Shown here: one piece after another, positions 47,934 to 57,314 of the stretch | How the letters are laid out: every line of letters starts with the position of its first letter | Position numbering within the stretch: the stretch's first letter is position 1 | Source: Parachlamydiaceae bacterium | GTDB lineage: Bacteria > Chlamydiota > Chlamydiia > Chlamydiales > Parachlamydiaceae | DNA length: 64,000 bases | NCBI GenBank assembly: GCA_025451995.1 | Contig: JANWJE010000086.1 | Span: forward strand, 37,453 to 101,452 | Direction: 5' to 3' | Made by a program: the position numbers and the translations under genes | Notes under the pieces: generated by a model | What the model saw: the letters and a program-made list of their open reading frames with translations, nothing else | Told to the model about the DNA's origin: nothing | Databases searched by the model: none

Positions 47934-49199
47934 ATGAAAACTATCTATTACATTTTATTTGGATTATTTATAAACACAACACTTCTTGCTAGCGAGCCCA
48001 GTATGCAAGAATTTCTTCAAGAGTATTATTCGAGCAGCGAAAGAAATGTAGAGAATTATTCAAAGCTGCTTTATTCAACAAAAAAAAATTACAGTGACAT
48101 TTCTATCAAGCTTTTAAAAAGCGGAGAAAATCCAAATTTTGTTAATACAAAAAAATCTTTTACTCCGTTTATGTATGCCATAATCAACAACGATGTTTCT
48201 CTAGTTGAGTTTATGATCGAAAAAGGAGCTGATGTAAACCTGGCTTCTGGAGATTTTCCCGACACAACACCACTCCTTGTTAGCATTACTATGCACGCTG
48301 ATAATGAGATTACTAAGCTATTATGCGATGCAGGCGCCAGAGCGATAAAGCAGCTCCCTTTATGGAATTGGTCATATCAAAATTCGCTTTCCTACGCCAT
48401 GATGCAACTTGATGTAGATAAATTTTTTATGATCGCTGAAACATTGTCAATCGGTGAAATACAGGCTTTAGACCAAATTAAAAACAATCTTTTCCAAACA
48501 TCCATGAATTGGTATTTGATTGAAAATGGTGGTGAAAAATCAATTCAAATAGCCGAATATCTAACTAATAGAGGCGTCTCTATAGAGACAGAGAATAGTT
48601 CTGCGTTATCGTTATCTATTAGTAACGGAAACATCAAGTTGATGCAGTACCTGATTACAAAAGGTGCAAATTTAAATTATGGACCTACCGGGAAAAACAA
48701 TTATGCTTATGGGCAGTCCCCATTAATTGCCGCTCTTTTCTTTCAAAAAAATCATGAAAATATCTCTAAAAACAGTCAAAACAACTTACAAAATATACCC
48801 CAAAAAGATGAACCTCTTCTTATTCTATTAGCAAACAATGTGGAGTTAAATTATTCGATTCCGATTCCTACAAGCCTTCCTAACAAAGAAAGTAGAACAG
48901 AAAAATATGGATATTCACCCCTCGGCTTTGCGATCACAGAACATTTGAATGAAGCTGTTGAGACGTTAATTAGCTATGGGGCTGATGTGCACATTGTGGA
49001 AGCCTCTGGAAAAACACCATTAATTCGAGCTGTAGAATCAAAGAATTTTGATGGATTAATCTTACTCTTGTCAGCCGGAGCTGATCCTTTAAAAAAGGGT
49101 AAATTCGATCAGCGAACACCCATTGAAATAGCCTACTCATTAGGATACACAGAAATGTTCAATGCGCTCATTGAATACGAAGCAAACAGCTATAAATGA
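47934..49199 (+). CDS. Secreted ankyrin-repeat protein
   Basis: The signal peptide MKTIYYILFGLFINTTLLAS precedes ankyrin repeats in two blocks: TPFMYAIINNDVSLVEFMIEKGADVN and TTPLLVSITMHADNEITKLLCDAGA near the N-terminus, SALSLSISNGNIKLMQYLITKGANLN in the middle, and SPLGFAITEHLNEAVETLISYGADVH, TPLIRAVESKNFDGLILLLSAGADP, TPIEIAYSLGYTEMFNALIEYEA at the end. About seven to nine repeats. Such proteins in intracellular bacteria may act on host proteins or stay in the periplasm. It is at the left edge of E4 and has its own promoter. Confidence 0.85.
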   Translation: MKTIYYILFGLFINTTLLASEPSMQEFLQEYYSSSERNVENYSKLLYSTKKNYSDISIKLLKSGENPNFVNTKKSFTPFMYAIINNDVSLVEFMIEKGADVNLASGDFPDTTPLLVSITMHADNEITKLLCDAGARAIKQLPLWNWSYQNSLSYAMMQLDVDKFFMIAETLSIGEIQALDQIKNNLFQTSMNWYLIENGGEKSIQIAEYLTNRGVSIETENSSALSLSISNGNIKLMQYLITKGANLNYGPTGKNNYAYGQSPLIAALFFQKNHENISKNSQNNLQNIPQKDEPLLILLANNVELNYSIPIPTSLPNKESRTEKYGYSPLGFAITEHLNEAVETLISYGADVHIVEASGKTPLIRAVESKNFDGLILLLSAGADPLKKGKFDQRTPIEIAYSLGYTEMFNALIEYEANSYK

Positions 49200-49287
49200 A
49201 ATTTATTTACCCTCAGAGATTGCAGTAGGTGTTTGGAGATAGTTAAAAAGCGCCCCCCTATGTCTTGTAGATGCTCAAAATCACTAG

Positions 49288-52200
49288 TTATATACTAGAT
49301 TTCTTGTTTACGTTCTCAAGATTCTTAATGGATTTGAGAGCATGCTTTCCAAATTTGGGATGAGAAGTCCATCGACGGAGTATTTGAATATCCAATGTAG
49401 TTCCCCACATTCCTAACGAGTCTAATAAAAATTCAATCATGTCCTCTATAATAAGAAATCCAAAATAACTTTTCTGTTTTTCTGAATCTTGAAGTGCCTG
49501 ACGACAAATTTCAGCTAATTCTTTTGAAAAATAAACCCACAAGGAAGGTAAGATACTTTCACTGCCAGGAAGATTTTGAACATGGTATTCGAAACAACAA
49601 TTAGCCCTATTTACTTCATAAATTACTGAAGCTGCGTATTTATTGTGCTGAAGAATATTAATTAGTTTGTTGCACTCCATCATTCGCTTATCCATAGACA
49701 AATCAATACGATTGATCCAGTAGAATATCTTGCCAACAACGATCATAGCTTGTATTGAATTAGATTTATCATCCAGATGTCCATCGATTAAATCGCAACC
49801 TAATCGCGCTACAGCAATATTTGCTATAACAAAATTACTTACATCTTGTTGAGGTATGGAAGATTGTACCATGGGTGGAACAGCCCAGCGTAAAATTGGA
49901 GAAACAACAGTCGGGTCATTAAAAGCGGCAAGCTGCGTAATTAAAAGAGAAATGAAAAATGAGTCATGGTTTGCTGTTTGGGCAGCCATAAAAAGAAGTG
50001 TTTTTTGTTCATCAGGCGATAATTCGGACCATGCTTCACAGTATGCCCCCTCATATGGATGGTCAATTTGATTCGCCCACACATTGAATGCTAAAGCCCG
50101 ATAGTTACTATCTTCTTGATTTGTCAGAACATCCCGAATCATTGTTTTAACATCTTCAATATGACTATTTTCTGATTCTTGCAGTGCTCCAAGGCTTTTT
50201 AGTGCATCAGTTATAGCCATCGAAATACCAATGTTTTTGGAGTCGGGAAGTTCCTCAATAAATTCCACGAGGCTTTTTCTTGCAGTATCGCTTATCTTCC
50301 AACAAGAACTCTGTACAGCTTCCATTAAGCAAAGACGAAGATGATAGCCGGCTCCTCGCCAATAATTACGCAAAATCCCCGGGAGAAGACGTGCAATAGA
50401 AGGAACATCTACACCCCCACCATGTCTATATAAAGACAAAAGAACATAAAGTTGTCCGACAGACAGCTTGTCGTCATCTAAGCGAATCGCAACATTTTCA
50501 TATATGTGCTTTGATCCACTTCTATAGATTAGGCCATTGTCTAAATGGCGACATATGCTTGAAATTGCAGGGCCGGCATTACCTCCAAAACCACAATAAC
50601 AAAAAGCAAACATACCGCTACGCAAACCAATCAATCTTTTATTTGCCTGTGTTTCCAAGCGTTCACATTCTAGTGCATTGCGATTATCCATCTTTTTTAT
50701 AGCTTCAAGAAGCATATCAAAAAACTTGCCTTTAACAAACACGTAAGGGAGTGCATTGATAAATGCCAGTTCTTGTAAGGTCCATGATTTAAGGCTTTCG
50801 GGAATTACCTTTACTTTTGTCCATGTGGTGTCATCGAAATTGAATCGCACTTGCTCAATTTCGGCATTAATATCTTTGACAATTTTAGAAGAGTAGGTAT
50901 CTGCCCATTCATAGGGGAACTCTCCACATTGCCCCAAAAGACAAGCTTGGATAATTGTTTCATCTGAAATTTGTGATAAGACTTGAATAAGCAAAGCAAT
51001 ATCGTCGATTGCTCCAAGAATCAAATGCTTGCGGTCTTCATTTAAGGGTAATTTTAAGGCTAGTAAAATATCGTCAGCGTTTGATGAAGAACGAATAATT
51101 GCTTCTGCACTAAAGGCATTAAGATAGAGTTCATGTCCGAAATTTATAAAATCATCGTCCTGAATAAGAAGATTTACATTTCGTAAATGTTGTAAAATAG
51201 CAGTGGAAATGTTTTCTTGTTCTGCAATACGTTCTAGGCCTCGAATACTTAGACAAAAGGAAACATCTTCGGATAATTTTTTTGCTATGATAGATAAGGC
51301 TCGAATCCCTTCAGTCGCATTTTCTTCCAACCTTTTACGAATATACGTATCGAAAATGGCATAACGACTCATTCCAGGTCGAATATTCAAACCAATTTCC
51401 CCCACTAACTTAGCCTCGAGCCCACTTTCAATAGAATTTAACAGTGTAAGTTGTGAATGTAAGAGAGTGCCTTTAGATGCCTGTTTTGCAATTAAAATCT
51501 TTAATTCATTATCAGGTGGTGAAACTGCTAATGATTCGAGTTCTAAAATTCCTTCACAATGAATTTGTTTTTGAGATGTTAATATGACAGACGCTTCATA
51601 CCGATCACATGCAGCAGAAAGAGCTCTAATCAAATCTTTTTGTTGTGTTTTTAAGCATTCATTATATCCATCCAGAAGAAACACTAACCGCTTATTCATT
51701 CTTTGGCTGGCGCTGAAGAGAATTTCTGCTGAAGAAATTTGAAGCAATGCAACTTCTTTATTAATAAGTTTTCCAAGATTGCCGTCAAAATCCTTCCCTT
51801 GAATTACAATAGGGATATGTCCATCTTGAATTAATTCAAGTGCTATTTGATATGCAAGCAAAGTCTTTCCGCAGCCAGATGGACCAACAAGAAGTATGTT
51901 TTTGTTATCAGCGTACCTTAATTTGACTTCATTCAGCACCTTAGAAATTGTTTCGTTAAGAATAAAGTTAATCGTAAAATTACTGTAGTATCGATCAAAT
52001 ACCATGCTATACGCATTCGTTATTCTATCTGCCTCTAGCAATTTTGCATCCATAGCCATTTTCATGTCGGGAATTAGTCTAAGGTTGTGATGCTTTGCAA
52101 ACTCTCGCCACGTATCTATTGTCCACGAGAAAGCTTGGTTTGTCGGTTCTAATAATTTATACAACTCATTAATTCCAATGATTCGAGCCTTAAAATTTCC

Positions 52201-52626
52201 ACGAAAATCTGAAGACCCAGTAGGAATTGAAGGGCTAAATACTAAAGCTCCTTTAGGATAAAATTCGTCAATTGTCTTAAATTTTTTTATAGTGTCACGT
52301 ACTGCATACACTGCTTTAACTGTTTGAAGATAATAATTATCGCAAACCTTCCACCCTGTTGCGCTAAGAATTTCCCAGTCCCCATTATCACTACCTCGAA
52401 AAGGACAAGAAAAGCTTTTTGCCTCGATGACAACCACCAAGCTATTGATCCCTACAATTAGGTCAATTTGACGATTACAAAAGTTAACATTAGCAAGAAC
52501 AATAGCTGAAAGATTTTTTCTAGATAATGTATCAACAACATATTTAAGAACGGCACGATCAGATTCATGCTCAATTAAGTCACCGATATAAAGTTCAATC
52601 CCAGACAAAGCTTTCTTCCTATTCAA
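49288..52626 (-). CDS. NERD-domain P-loop NTPase with helical repeats, candidate antiphage STAND protein
   Basis: Residues ~10-130 are a NERD domain, a nuclease-related fold (RQIDLIVGINSLVVVIEAKSFSCPFRG with the D...ExK pattern). Residues ~225-360 are a STAND-like ATPase: Walker A GPSGCGKTLL (248-257), Walker B RLVFLLDGYNE (313-323) and sensor VILTSQ. The remaining ~700 residues are helical repeats, probably the sensor. The order nuclease-NTPase-sensor is that of Avs-type antiviral proteins, and I propose defence by self-activated DNA cleavage. It is preceded by an XRE regulator. Not matched to a named system. Confidence 0.7.
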   Translation of the reverse strand: MNRKKALSGIELYIGDLIEHESDRAVLKYVVDTLSRKNLSAIVLANVNFCNRQIDLIVGINSLVVVIEAKSFSCPFRGSDNGDWEILSATGWKVCDNYYLQTVKAVYAVRDTIKKFKTIDEFYPKGALVFSPSIPTGSSDFRGNFKARIIGINELYKLLEPTNQAFSWTIDTWREFAKHHNLRLIPDMKMAMDAKLLEADRITNAYSMVFDRYYSNFTINFILNETISKVLNEVKLRYADNKNILLVGPSGCGKTLLAYQIALELIQDGHIPIVIQGKDFDGNLGKLINKEVALLQISSAEILFSASQRMNKRLVFLLDGYNECLKTQQKDLIRALSAACDRYEASVILTSQKQIHCEGILELESLAVSPPDNELKILIAKQASKGTLLHSQLTLLNSIESGLEAKLVGEIGLNIRPGMSRYAIFDTYIRKRLEENATEGIRALSIIAKKLSEDVSFCLSIRGLERIAEQENISTAILQHLRNVNLLIQDDDFINFGHELYLNAFSAEAIIRSSSNADDILLALKLPLNEDRKHLILGAIDDIALLIQVLSQISDETIIQACLLGQCGEFPYEWADTYSSKIVKDINAEIEQVRFNFDDTTWTKVKVIPESLKSWTLQELAFINALPYVFVKGKFFDMLLEAIKKMDNRNALECERLETQANKRLIGLRSGMFAFCYCGFGGNAGPAISSICRHLDNGLIYRSGSKHIYENVAIRLDDDKLSVGQLYVLLSLYRHGGGVDVPSIARLLPGILRNYWRGAGYHLRLCLMEAVQSSCWKISDTARKSLVEFIEELPDSKNIGISMAITDALKSLGALQESENSHIEDVKTMIRDVLTNQEDSNYRALAFNVWANQIDHPYEGAYCEAWSELSPDEQKTLLFMAAQTANHDSFFISLLITQLAAFNDPTVVSPILRWAVPPMVQSSIPQQDVSNFVIANIAVARLGCDLIDGHLDDKSNSIQAMIVVGKIFYWINRIDLSMDKRMMECNKLINILQHNKYAASVIYEVNRANCCFEYHVQNLPGSESILPSLWVYFSKELAEICRQALQDSEKQKSYFGFLIIEDMIEFLLDSLGMWGTTLDIQILRRWTSHPKFGKHALKSIKNLENVNKKSSI

Positions 52627-52719
52627 CAGTAAAATTAAAAGGTGTTAAACTCTTAATTAGGGAGTTCTTAAAAAAAATAACGAGGTTAAAAATGTGGGCG
52701 ATTAAAATTTGAGTAAAAT

Positions 52720-52956
52720 CTAGCTATCTGGCAATAAATCTTTTCCTAGACATTCAAGACCTTTTGCTAATGCTACTAGGGAAGTAATCGAAGGATTTCG
52801 TTCAGCTCTCTCAATACCGCCAATGTAGTTTACATGAAAATTGGCTCTTTCTGCAAGCTGCTCTTGAGTCAAAGATAGGGCGTGACGTCGATTTCTGACT
52901 TTTGTAGCAAAATCAACTAAGATAGGGTTTTTCTTTTTCTTCTTAACTGTCACCAT
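52720..52956 (-). CDS. XRE-family regulator next to the NERD-NTPase gene
   Basis: The 78-residue HTH_3 protein has FATKVRNRRHALSLTQEQLAERANFHVNYIGGIERAERNPSITSLVALAKGLE, with the classical LTQEQLAERA and IERAERNPS motifs; a lysine-rich N-terminus (VTVKKKKKN) may extend DNA contacts. It lies 93 bp upstream of the NERD-NTPase on the same strand and probably controls it, since defence genes often have such a repressor. A paralogue is at 2045-2245. The stop-to-start distance leaves room for a separate promoter. Confidence 0.8.
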   Translation of the reverse strand: MVTVKKKKKNPILVDFATKVRNRRHALSLTQEQLAERANFHVNYIGGIERAERNPSITSLVALAKGLECLGKDLLPDS

Positions 52957-53157
52957 TTAAGCTTCTTCTCCTAATAAGCTTTAGGCTAATCGAATGACAG
53001 CTTCAGAAACACACACGATCGTGTTGAAAATAACCATTATGGTGTGTATGCTAAAATATCTAAAGAGGCTGTTAGGGTCTGTATCGCCTAAAAATCAAGT
53101 ACTAGGGATATGCAAATGGAAACATCTTCCTACTTGAAAGCAACCCAATGAGGAACA

Positions 53158-53709
53158 ATGAAAACAAATAAACATGCATTCTTGTCAGAGTGGCATGAAA
53201 AGCATAAACTGACTGAGAAACAAATCGATTTAGTTTTTTCACGCTTTTATAAAGGTGAAAAGGCTGTCATTTTACTAAAAGAACTTTCAATCGTCAGAAG
53301 TCGCAACCGTTCTTTCGTTGAACATTTTCCTCCTATATTTTGCAATTCATTCTGTAGACTTTGTGGCTTCCATTTGTATGCTTACCGCTCAGATAGAGCT
53401 CATTATAGAAAAACACAATTACCATATAATATTTTGACAGCTCAATGTGAAAAATGTGGCCATCAAGAAAACATGAATTGCGAATGTCTGGATTGTCATC
53501 TAAGAGAATGTGAAGATAGAAAAATTTTGGAGAATAATCAAAAATGTATCGACGAGATGGAAGTCGAGTGGCTGTTGCAATATAAAAATACCATAAGAAA
53601 AATTTGCGGTATAAGTTTTTCCAACCCTCTTCTTAATGAGCAGGCTCCTTATCCACAGTTACAGGATCGCGATGTTTTTGCTATTTCCAAGGCTTTTTTG
53701 TCTTGCTGA
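53158..53709 (+). CDS. Hypothetical zinc-ribbon protein
   Basis: The 183-residue protein has cysteine pairs CRLCGFHL, CEKCGHQEN, CECLDCHLREC that can bind one or two zinc ions. The N-terminus (WHEKHKLTEKQIDLVFSRFYKGEKAVILLKEL) is helical with a HTH-like appearance (TEKQIDLVF). The C-terminal ~50 residues (VEWLLQYKNTIRKICGISFSNPLL) are also helical. No family recognised. It stands alone on the plus strand between the XRE gene and the HGGxSTG gene. A DNA- or RNA-binding role is plausible. Confidence 0.55.
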   Translation: MKTNKHAFLSEWHEKHKLTEKQIDLVFSRFYKGEKAVILLKELSIVRSRNRSFVEHFPPIFCNSFCRLCGFHLYAYRSDRAHYRKTQLPYNILTAQCEKCGHQENMNCECLDCHLRECEDRKILENNQKCIDEMEVEWLLQYKNTIRKICGISFSNPLLNEQAPYPQLQDRDVFAISKAFLSC

Positions 53710-53813
53710 TGATGATTTAGAAAAGGAAATGTCAATGACTTCCATTTACTGCATGATTTTACTGTTGATTGCTATAAGAGTAATGAGAATGCTCTATGAA
53801 AGATAATCGGATA

Positions 53814-54035
53814 TTAAGTCGTTATCACAGTCAACCTTCTCAGAGAACGAATTTCTTCTTGAACCTCTTTGCTGTATAACCCATGCTTAAAAGGCATTAT
53901 TTTACATTTGATAATGCCTTCTTTTGTTTTGGGACCACCTTTTGCTCCATGCATTCGGCATACTCCCCATTTTTTGATCGCATAATTTTTGCATTGTTCT
54001 CCACTTCTTTTTGATTTGGCTTTACACCTTTGCAT
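53814..54035 (-). CDS. HGGxSTG-type protein of E4
   Basis: A 73-residue protein with CKAKSKRSGEQCKNYAIKKWGVCRMHGAKGGPKTKEGIIKCKIMPFKHGLYSKE. It belongs to the same family as 2273-2518: two Cys and a CRMHG cluster followed by GPKTKEG and HGLYS. It follows the 205-residue gene with 24 bases between and is the last gene of the E4 core operon. The family usually pairs with genes like that, near phage terminases; packaging or DNA-binding is suspected only from context. Confidence 0.8.
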   Translation of the reverse strand: MQRCKAKSKRSGEQCKNYAIKKWGVCRMHGAKGGPKTKEGIIKCKIMPFKHGLYSKEVQEEIRSLRRLTVITT

Positions 54036-54059
54036 GAGGACCCTCCTTAAGTTTTTTGT

Positions 54060-54677
54060 TCACCCCCCTGAATCAATGTTCCCAACAATAGCTTTACCAC
54101 CATTATAAACATGCACGTGTTCTACAGAGACTCTTTGTTCTCCTTTTCTCCGATACTTTAGAAGCATATCTAAAGTTTCGTGATGTCTTGCTAAGAGTTT
54201 GGAAGCCCCATTCAGATATACATTTGCAAAATCAATTCTATCAGCTCGAGATGCACGATTCAAAAATTTCAACGCATTTTCATGGAGAATTATTAATTGT
54301 GCTATAAGTTGGCCCTCATACTCGTCTTCAGGAGCAAATACTTGCATTGTCTTTGCAAAATTATTCATAGTTTCTGGGATGCTTATATCATTTTCTTCAG
54401 GAAGAGCTTCCGCTCCTATTGCAAGGGATCGCAGACCTAAATTTTGGTCCAGGCATCCTGTGGCATTTGTAAGATGCGCTTGAAGTAAATCAACCGCATC
54501 ATTGTGTGCCAATTTCTTATCGAAGACCACATCTAGAATTTTTTCCTTGCACTCATGCGCACAAAAAATCGATGCAGGCTTTATTCGTTTTTTCCTTTTC
54601 GAGTTGCTTATTGTCTTTTGCTCTTCGATTGTTAAGTCACGATTGTTTGCAATTTGGGGTGTAATTTCTTTCTTCAA
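54060..54677 (-). CDS. Hypothetical element protein, paired with HGGxSTG
   Basis: A 205-residue mostly helical protein. The C-terminal end, LLARHHETLDMLLKYRRKGEQRVSVEHVHVYNGGKAIVG, is conserved in an unstudied family found in many bacterial and phage genomes, where it precedes HGGxSTG genes. The N-terminus has KKRIKPASIFCAHECKEKILDVVFDKKLAHNDAVDLLQAHL. A fossil of the same pair is at 2273-2777. Start at 54677 follows AGGAGAGG at a good distance. DNA packaging or segregation is a guess; no catalytic motif is seen. Confidence 0.75.
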   Translation of the reverse strand: MKKEITPQIANNRDLTIEEQKTISNSKRKKRIKPASIFCAHECKEKILDVVFDKKLAHNDAVDLLQAHLTNATGCLDQNLGLRSLAIGAEALPEENDISIPETMNNFAKTMQVFAPEDEYEGQLIAQLIILHENALKFLNRASRADRIDFANVYLNGASKLLARHHETLDMLLKYRRKGEQRVSVEHVHVYNGGKAIVGNIDSGG

Positions 54678-54714
54678 GGTACCTCTCCTGCTTTATAAAA
54701 TTATTTTCCTCTTT

Positions 54715-54734
54715 GTCCGCGGACGTCCGCGGAC
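54715..54734. repeat. Tandem perfect palindromes GTCCGCGGAC x2
   Basis: Two adjacent copies of GTCCGCGGAC (54715-54724 and 54725-54734) form a 20-bp perfect palindrome, GC-rich within an AT-rich context. It lies between the helicase stop (54740) and the 205-residue gene start (54677). No T-run follows on the minus strand. It could be a binding, origin or packaging site; a terminator is unlikely. Confidence 0.6.
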
Positions 54735-54739
54735 ATGAC

Positions 54740-56755
54740 TTAAATAGTTTTAAAGGCAATACCCATATAGTACCTCACTTTCCTACCTTCTTCGTCCGAG
54801 AATTTCTTCCTCTGCATTCCTGGAAATGCTGCTTTAAACGACTTTCCAAAAGATTGTATATTTCCTTTTGAATATCCATTAGAAGCGCACCACTGTCTCC
54901 ATGAAAGAAATAGGCTTTTGATAGGTAGACGCTCATTTGGTTCAAAGTGACATATCTCATCTACAAAAGCCTTGACTGGACTACTTAGTTCGCTTAATTC
55001 TTCCATCATTTCTAAAGAGGCTTTTGGTTGGATAAAACGACCATTTTCATTTAATCGCTTAAGCCCTTTTAGAGACCATAGCAAAATTCCTGGCAATTCC
55101 ATTTTAAGTTTTTCTAATAATCCCGTATCTTCACGACCCAACCAACTTGTTTGAAGGTTCAAGATGAGATATCGATTCGTTAATGCTCCACTTGCATCTG
55201 TTAAATCTGGGAGCTCATTACTCATCATGATGATTTTGGTTGGAAGTCGCACTGTAACAGGCATTTGATGTTTGCGATTGATAGTTAATAAATCTTCTCC
55301 ACTAATACTAAGAAGTCTCTCTACAATTACGCTATAAGCTATTTTTTGTTCTAACCGAACATCAGAGATAATGATTAACGCCTTGTTTAACAATGGTTGA
55401 AGGCCAAATTCTGTGTTAAGACTACTTAGAGTAGGTCCAGCTACATTAGAAGCCCCTAATAATGCTTCTATTACACGACCAATGGTTCCTTTTCCAGCTC
55501 TAGGAGGCCCAACAATCAATAATATTTTTTGATATCTTGTATCCTGTGTAAGAAGATATCCCATCCATTCTTGAATTGCATTTTGACTTTCTATGTCTTT
55601 TGGCCATAAAGATTTCAAAAATTTCAACCACTCTTTGGGTTCGGTAGACGTAGGATTAAAGTCAAAGTCCAAATAACTTGTATTCATCAAATAGGGAGTA
55701 GGTGATGTCAGTACAGTTTTTTCGTTAGTTAACCAATCATCAATCGAAAGAATACCATTTTGAAAAACAATGATACGTTTTGGGTTTGGACTTTCTCTTC
55801 CATCCAGCCAAATCGCACCATTTGAAGGATGGAGTTCATGGAAACATTTCGCTTTCAATGCATCAATAATTTCGTTCACTTTATTTTGATTTGGATTGAA
55901 ATCCTTTAACGAACCATCTTGGGTTAGTATCTTTGCGTCTTCTAGAAATTTGTAAACGAGATGTCTAACTTTACTTTGGTCAATTTCAGCATATTGGATG
56001 CCATTCCACAGCCAAAATGAATTTGAGCAAAAATACAAAGTTCTTGTTCCTTGCTCTGAAAAACAACTTTGAATAAGAGATTTGGCATTTTCCATCGGAT
56101 TGTTAGGGCTCAAAATCTTTTCACTTTTATCTGAAATGATCAGATTGAGAGATTTTTGCTTTTCTTTTTGTGCTTCCAAGTCAAGAAATCGTCTATGAAA
56201 ATCATTCTCAATTTGAATTTGTGCTTCAGTTTTTCCTTCCACTAAAGGCTGATTTTTAAAATCTTCTGGTCGAAGTGATGAATCATATCGATAGATATCT
56301 GTAAGCAACTCCTTATCTTCATCAAAGTTTTTTCTAAGTAATATTTCTGAGCATGTTTGAAGGTTTGCTGTTTTAACATCTTTTGGAATTATGCCTTTAG
56401 GAATGGTAATTTCTTTGGTTTCATAATGGATATGGCTTTCTTGAAGAATCCCTTCTATGCTTTTTCGGTCTATTGGCAAAGCAAGCCAATCTTGATATAT
56501 TTCATTCCAACGACAACCTTGTGATTTAATACGGTCTTTAATCCCTTTACGTAAAGGCTTTAGAAATTTGAATAAAACAAAACATTCTAAATCACATGAT
56601 TGCTGCCTTAAATACGTTCTAGGATTATCTTCTATGGGTTTTCCTTCATCTTCATTGATACGTGTTTCAGGGAATTCTTTCTCCTTGAACCGCTCTTCAA
56701 CTATGGCTACAGAATCCTCTGGACTAACTGTTTTATTTAATTTATGATTATTCAT
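54740..56755 (-). CDS. P4-type phage/plasmid primase-helicase (D5-like, DUF5906 type)
   Basis: The 671-residue protein has an N-terminal region with a DUF5710-like segment (RTYLRQQSCDLECFVLFKFLKPLRKGIKDRIKSQGCRWNEIYQDW, the archaeo-eukaryotic accessory fold) and a C-terminal P4/D5 helicase: KILLIVGPPRAGKGTIGRV (Walker A), KALIIISDVRLEQKI (Walker B) and KIIMMSNELPDLTDASGALTNRYLIL (sensor and Arg finger). It should unwind DNA at the E4 origin; I see no full primase active site, so the name primase rests on the family. It stands between HTH and the 205-residue gene. Confidence 0.85.
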   Translation of the reverse strand: MNNHKLNKTVSPEDSVAIVEERFKEKEFPETRINEDEGKPIEDNPRTYLRQQSCDLECFVLFKFLKPLRKGIKDRIKSQGCRWNEIYQDWLALPIDRKSIEGILQESHIHYETKEITIPKGIIPKDVKTANLQTCSEILLRKNFDEDKELLTDIYRYDSSLRPEDFKNQPLVEGKTEAQIQIENDFHRRFLDLEAQKEKQKSLNLIISDKSEKILSPNNPMENAKSLIQSCFSEQGTRTLYFCSNSFWLWNGIQYAEIDQSKVRHLVYKFLEDAKILTQDGSLKDFNPNQNKVNEIIDALKAKCFHELHPSNGAIWLDGRESPNPKRIIVFQNGILSIDDWLTNEKTVLTSPTPYLMNTSYLDFDFNPTSTEPKEWLKFLKSLWPKDIESQNAIQEWMGYLLTQDTRYQKILLIVGPPRAGKGTIGRVIEALLGASNVAGPTLSSLNTEFGLQPLLNKALIIISDVRLEQKIAYSVIVERLLSISGEDLLTINRKHQMPVTVRLPTKIIMMSNELPDLTDASGALTNRYLILNLQTSWLGREDTGLLEKLKMELPGILLWSLKGLKRLNENGRFIQPKASLEMMEELSELSSPVKAFVDEICHFEPNERLPIKSLFLSWRQWCASNGYSKGNIQSFGKSFKAAFPGMQRKKFSDEEGRKVRYYMGIAFKTI

Positions 56756-56824
56756 AATGATTACCTTTTGTTAAGAAGCCCTGGAGTGCCATCCAAGGGC
56801 TTTGTGTTTTATATTTGTTTATGC

Positions 56825-57034
56825 TCATCGACGCGTTTGTTTTTCCAGCCACTCTATAAACTGGTCTCGACGTATAAGAACTTTACGACCTACTCGACGT
56901 ATTGCTTTTGACAGACCATTACGATGAGCATGAAGGACATAGTACCTAAGCATAGGCACCGTAAAACAAAAGCTTGGGTCATTGGCTATCTGCTTAATTG
57001 TGCAGTAGCTTTCCTCTCGCTTATTCTCAGCCAT
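56825..57034 (-). CDS. AlpA/excisionase-like HTH protein of E4
   Basis: A 69-residue protein with YCTIKQIANDPSFCFTVPMLRYYVLHAHRNGLSKAIRRVGRKVLIRRDQFIEWLEKQ, nearly the same as the E2 protein in the DPSFCF...RYY.LHAHRNGL...RK core. It may bind att and control excision. A 70-bp gap separates it from the helicase, and 280 bp from the partner gene. Clean GGAG site upstream. Confidence 0.82.
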   Translation of the reverse strand: MAENKREESYCTIKQIANDPSFCFTVPMLRYYVLHAHRNGLSKAIRRVGRKVLIRRDQFIEWLEKQTRR

Positions 57035-57314
57035 ATTAAATCTCCTTTTGATGTGATGATGACTTATTTACTCAACTCAATTGGCCGTATCTCATCAAAA
57101 TATTGAATTAATGCCACGGGACTTGACCCCTTGTGTTAGACAGAAAAACTAGATTTAAGAATTTATTATTTCTTAAATAGTTAGTTGTTAGGTAGATGGA
57201 TATGATTGCAAAAAAGAATGTTAAGAGAGGCTCCCAAAAGGTAAAATAGAACCATTAGAAGAGCGTAAAAAAGAACTGCTCGAACTTTTCTTTCAAAAAT
57301 AGCCTTAGAATGCT
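57035..57314. other. Gap between E4 HTH and partner genes
   Basis: No intact gene. At 57224-57303 a short plus-strand frame reads KGKIEPLEERKKELLELFFQK and stops; it looks like the end of a lost coding sequence but is too short to assign. Confidence 0.45.

Noticed and set aside
54715..54734. Rho-independent terminator after the E4 helicase
   Set aside because: The palindrome is strong but no run of T follows on the transcribed strand, and the next gene continues in the same direction.
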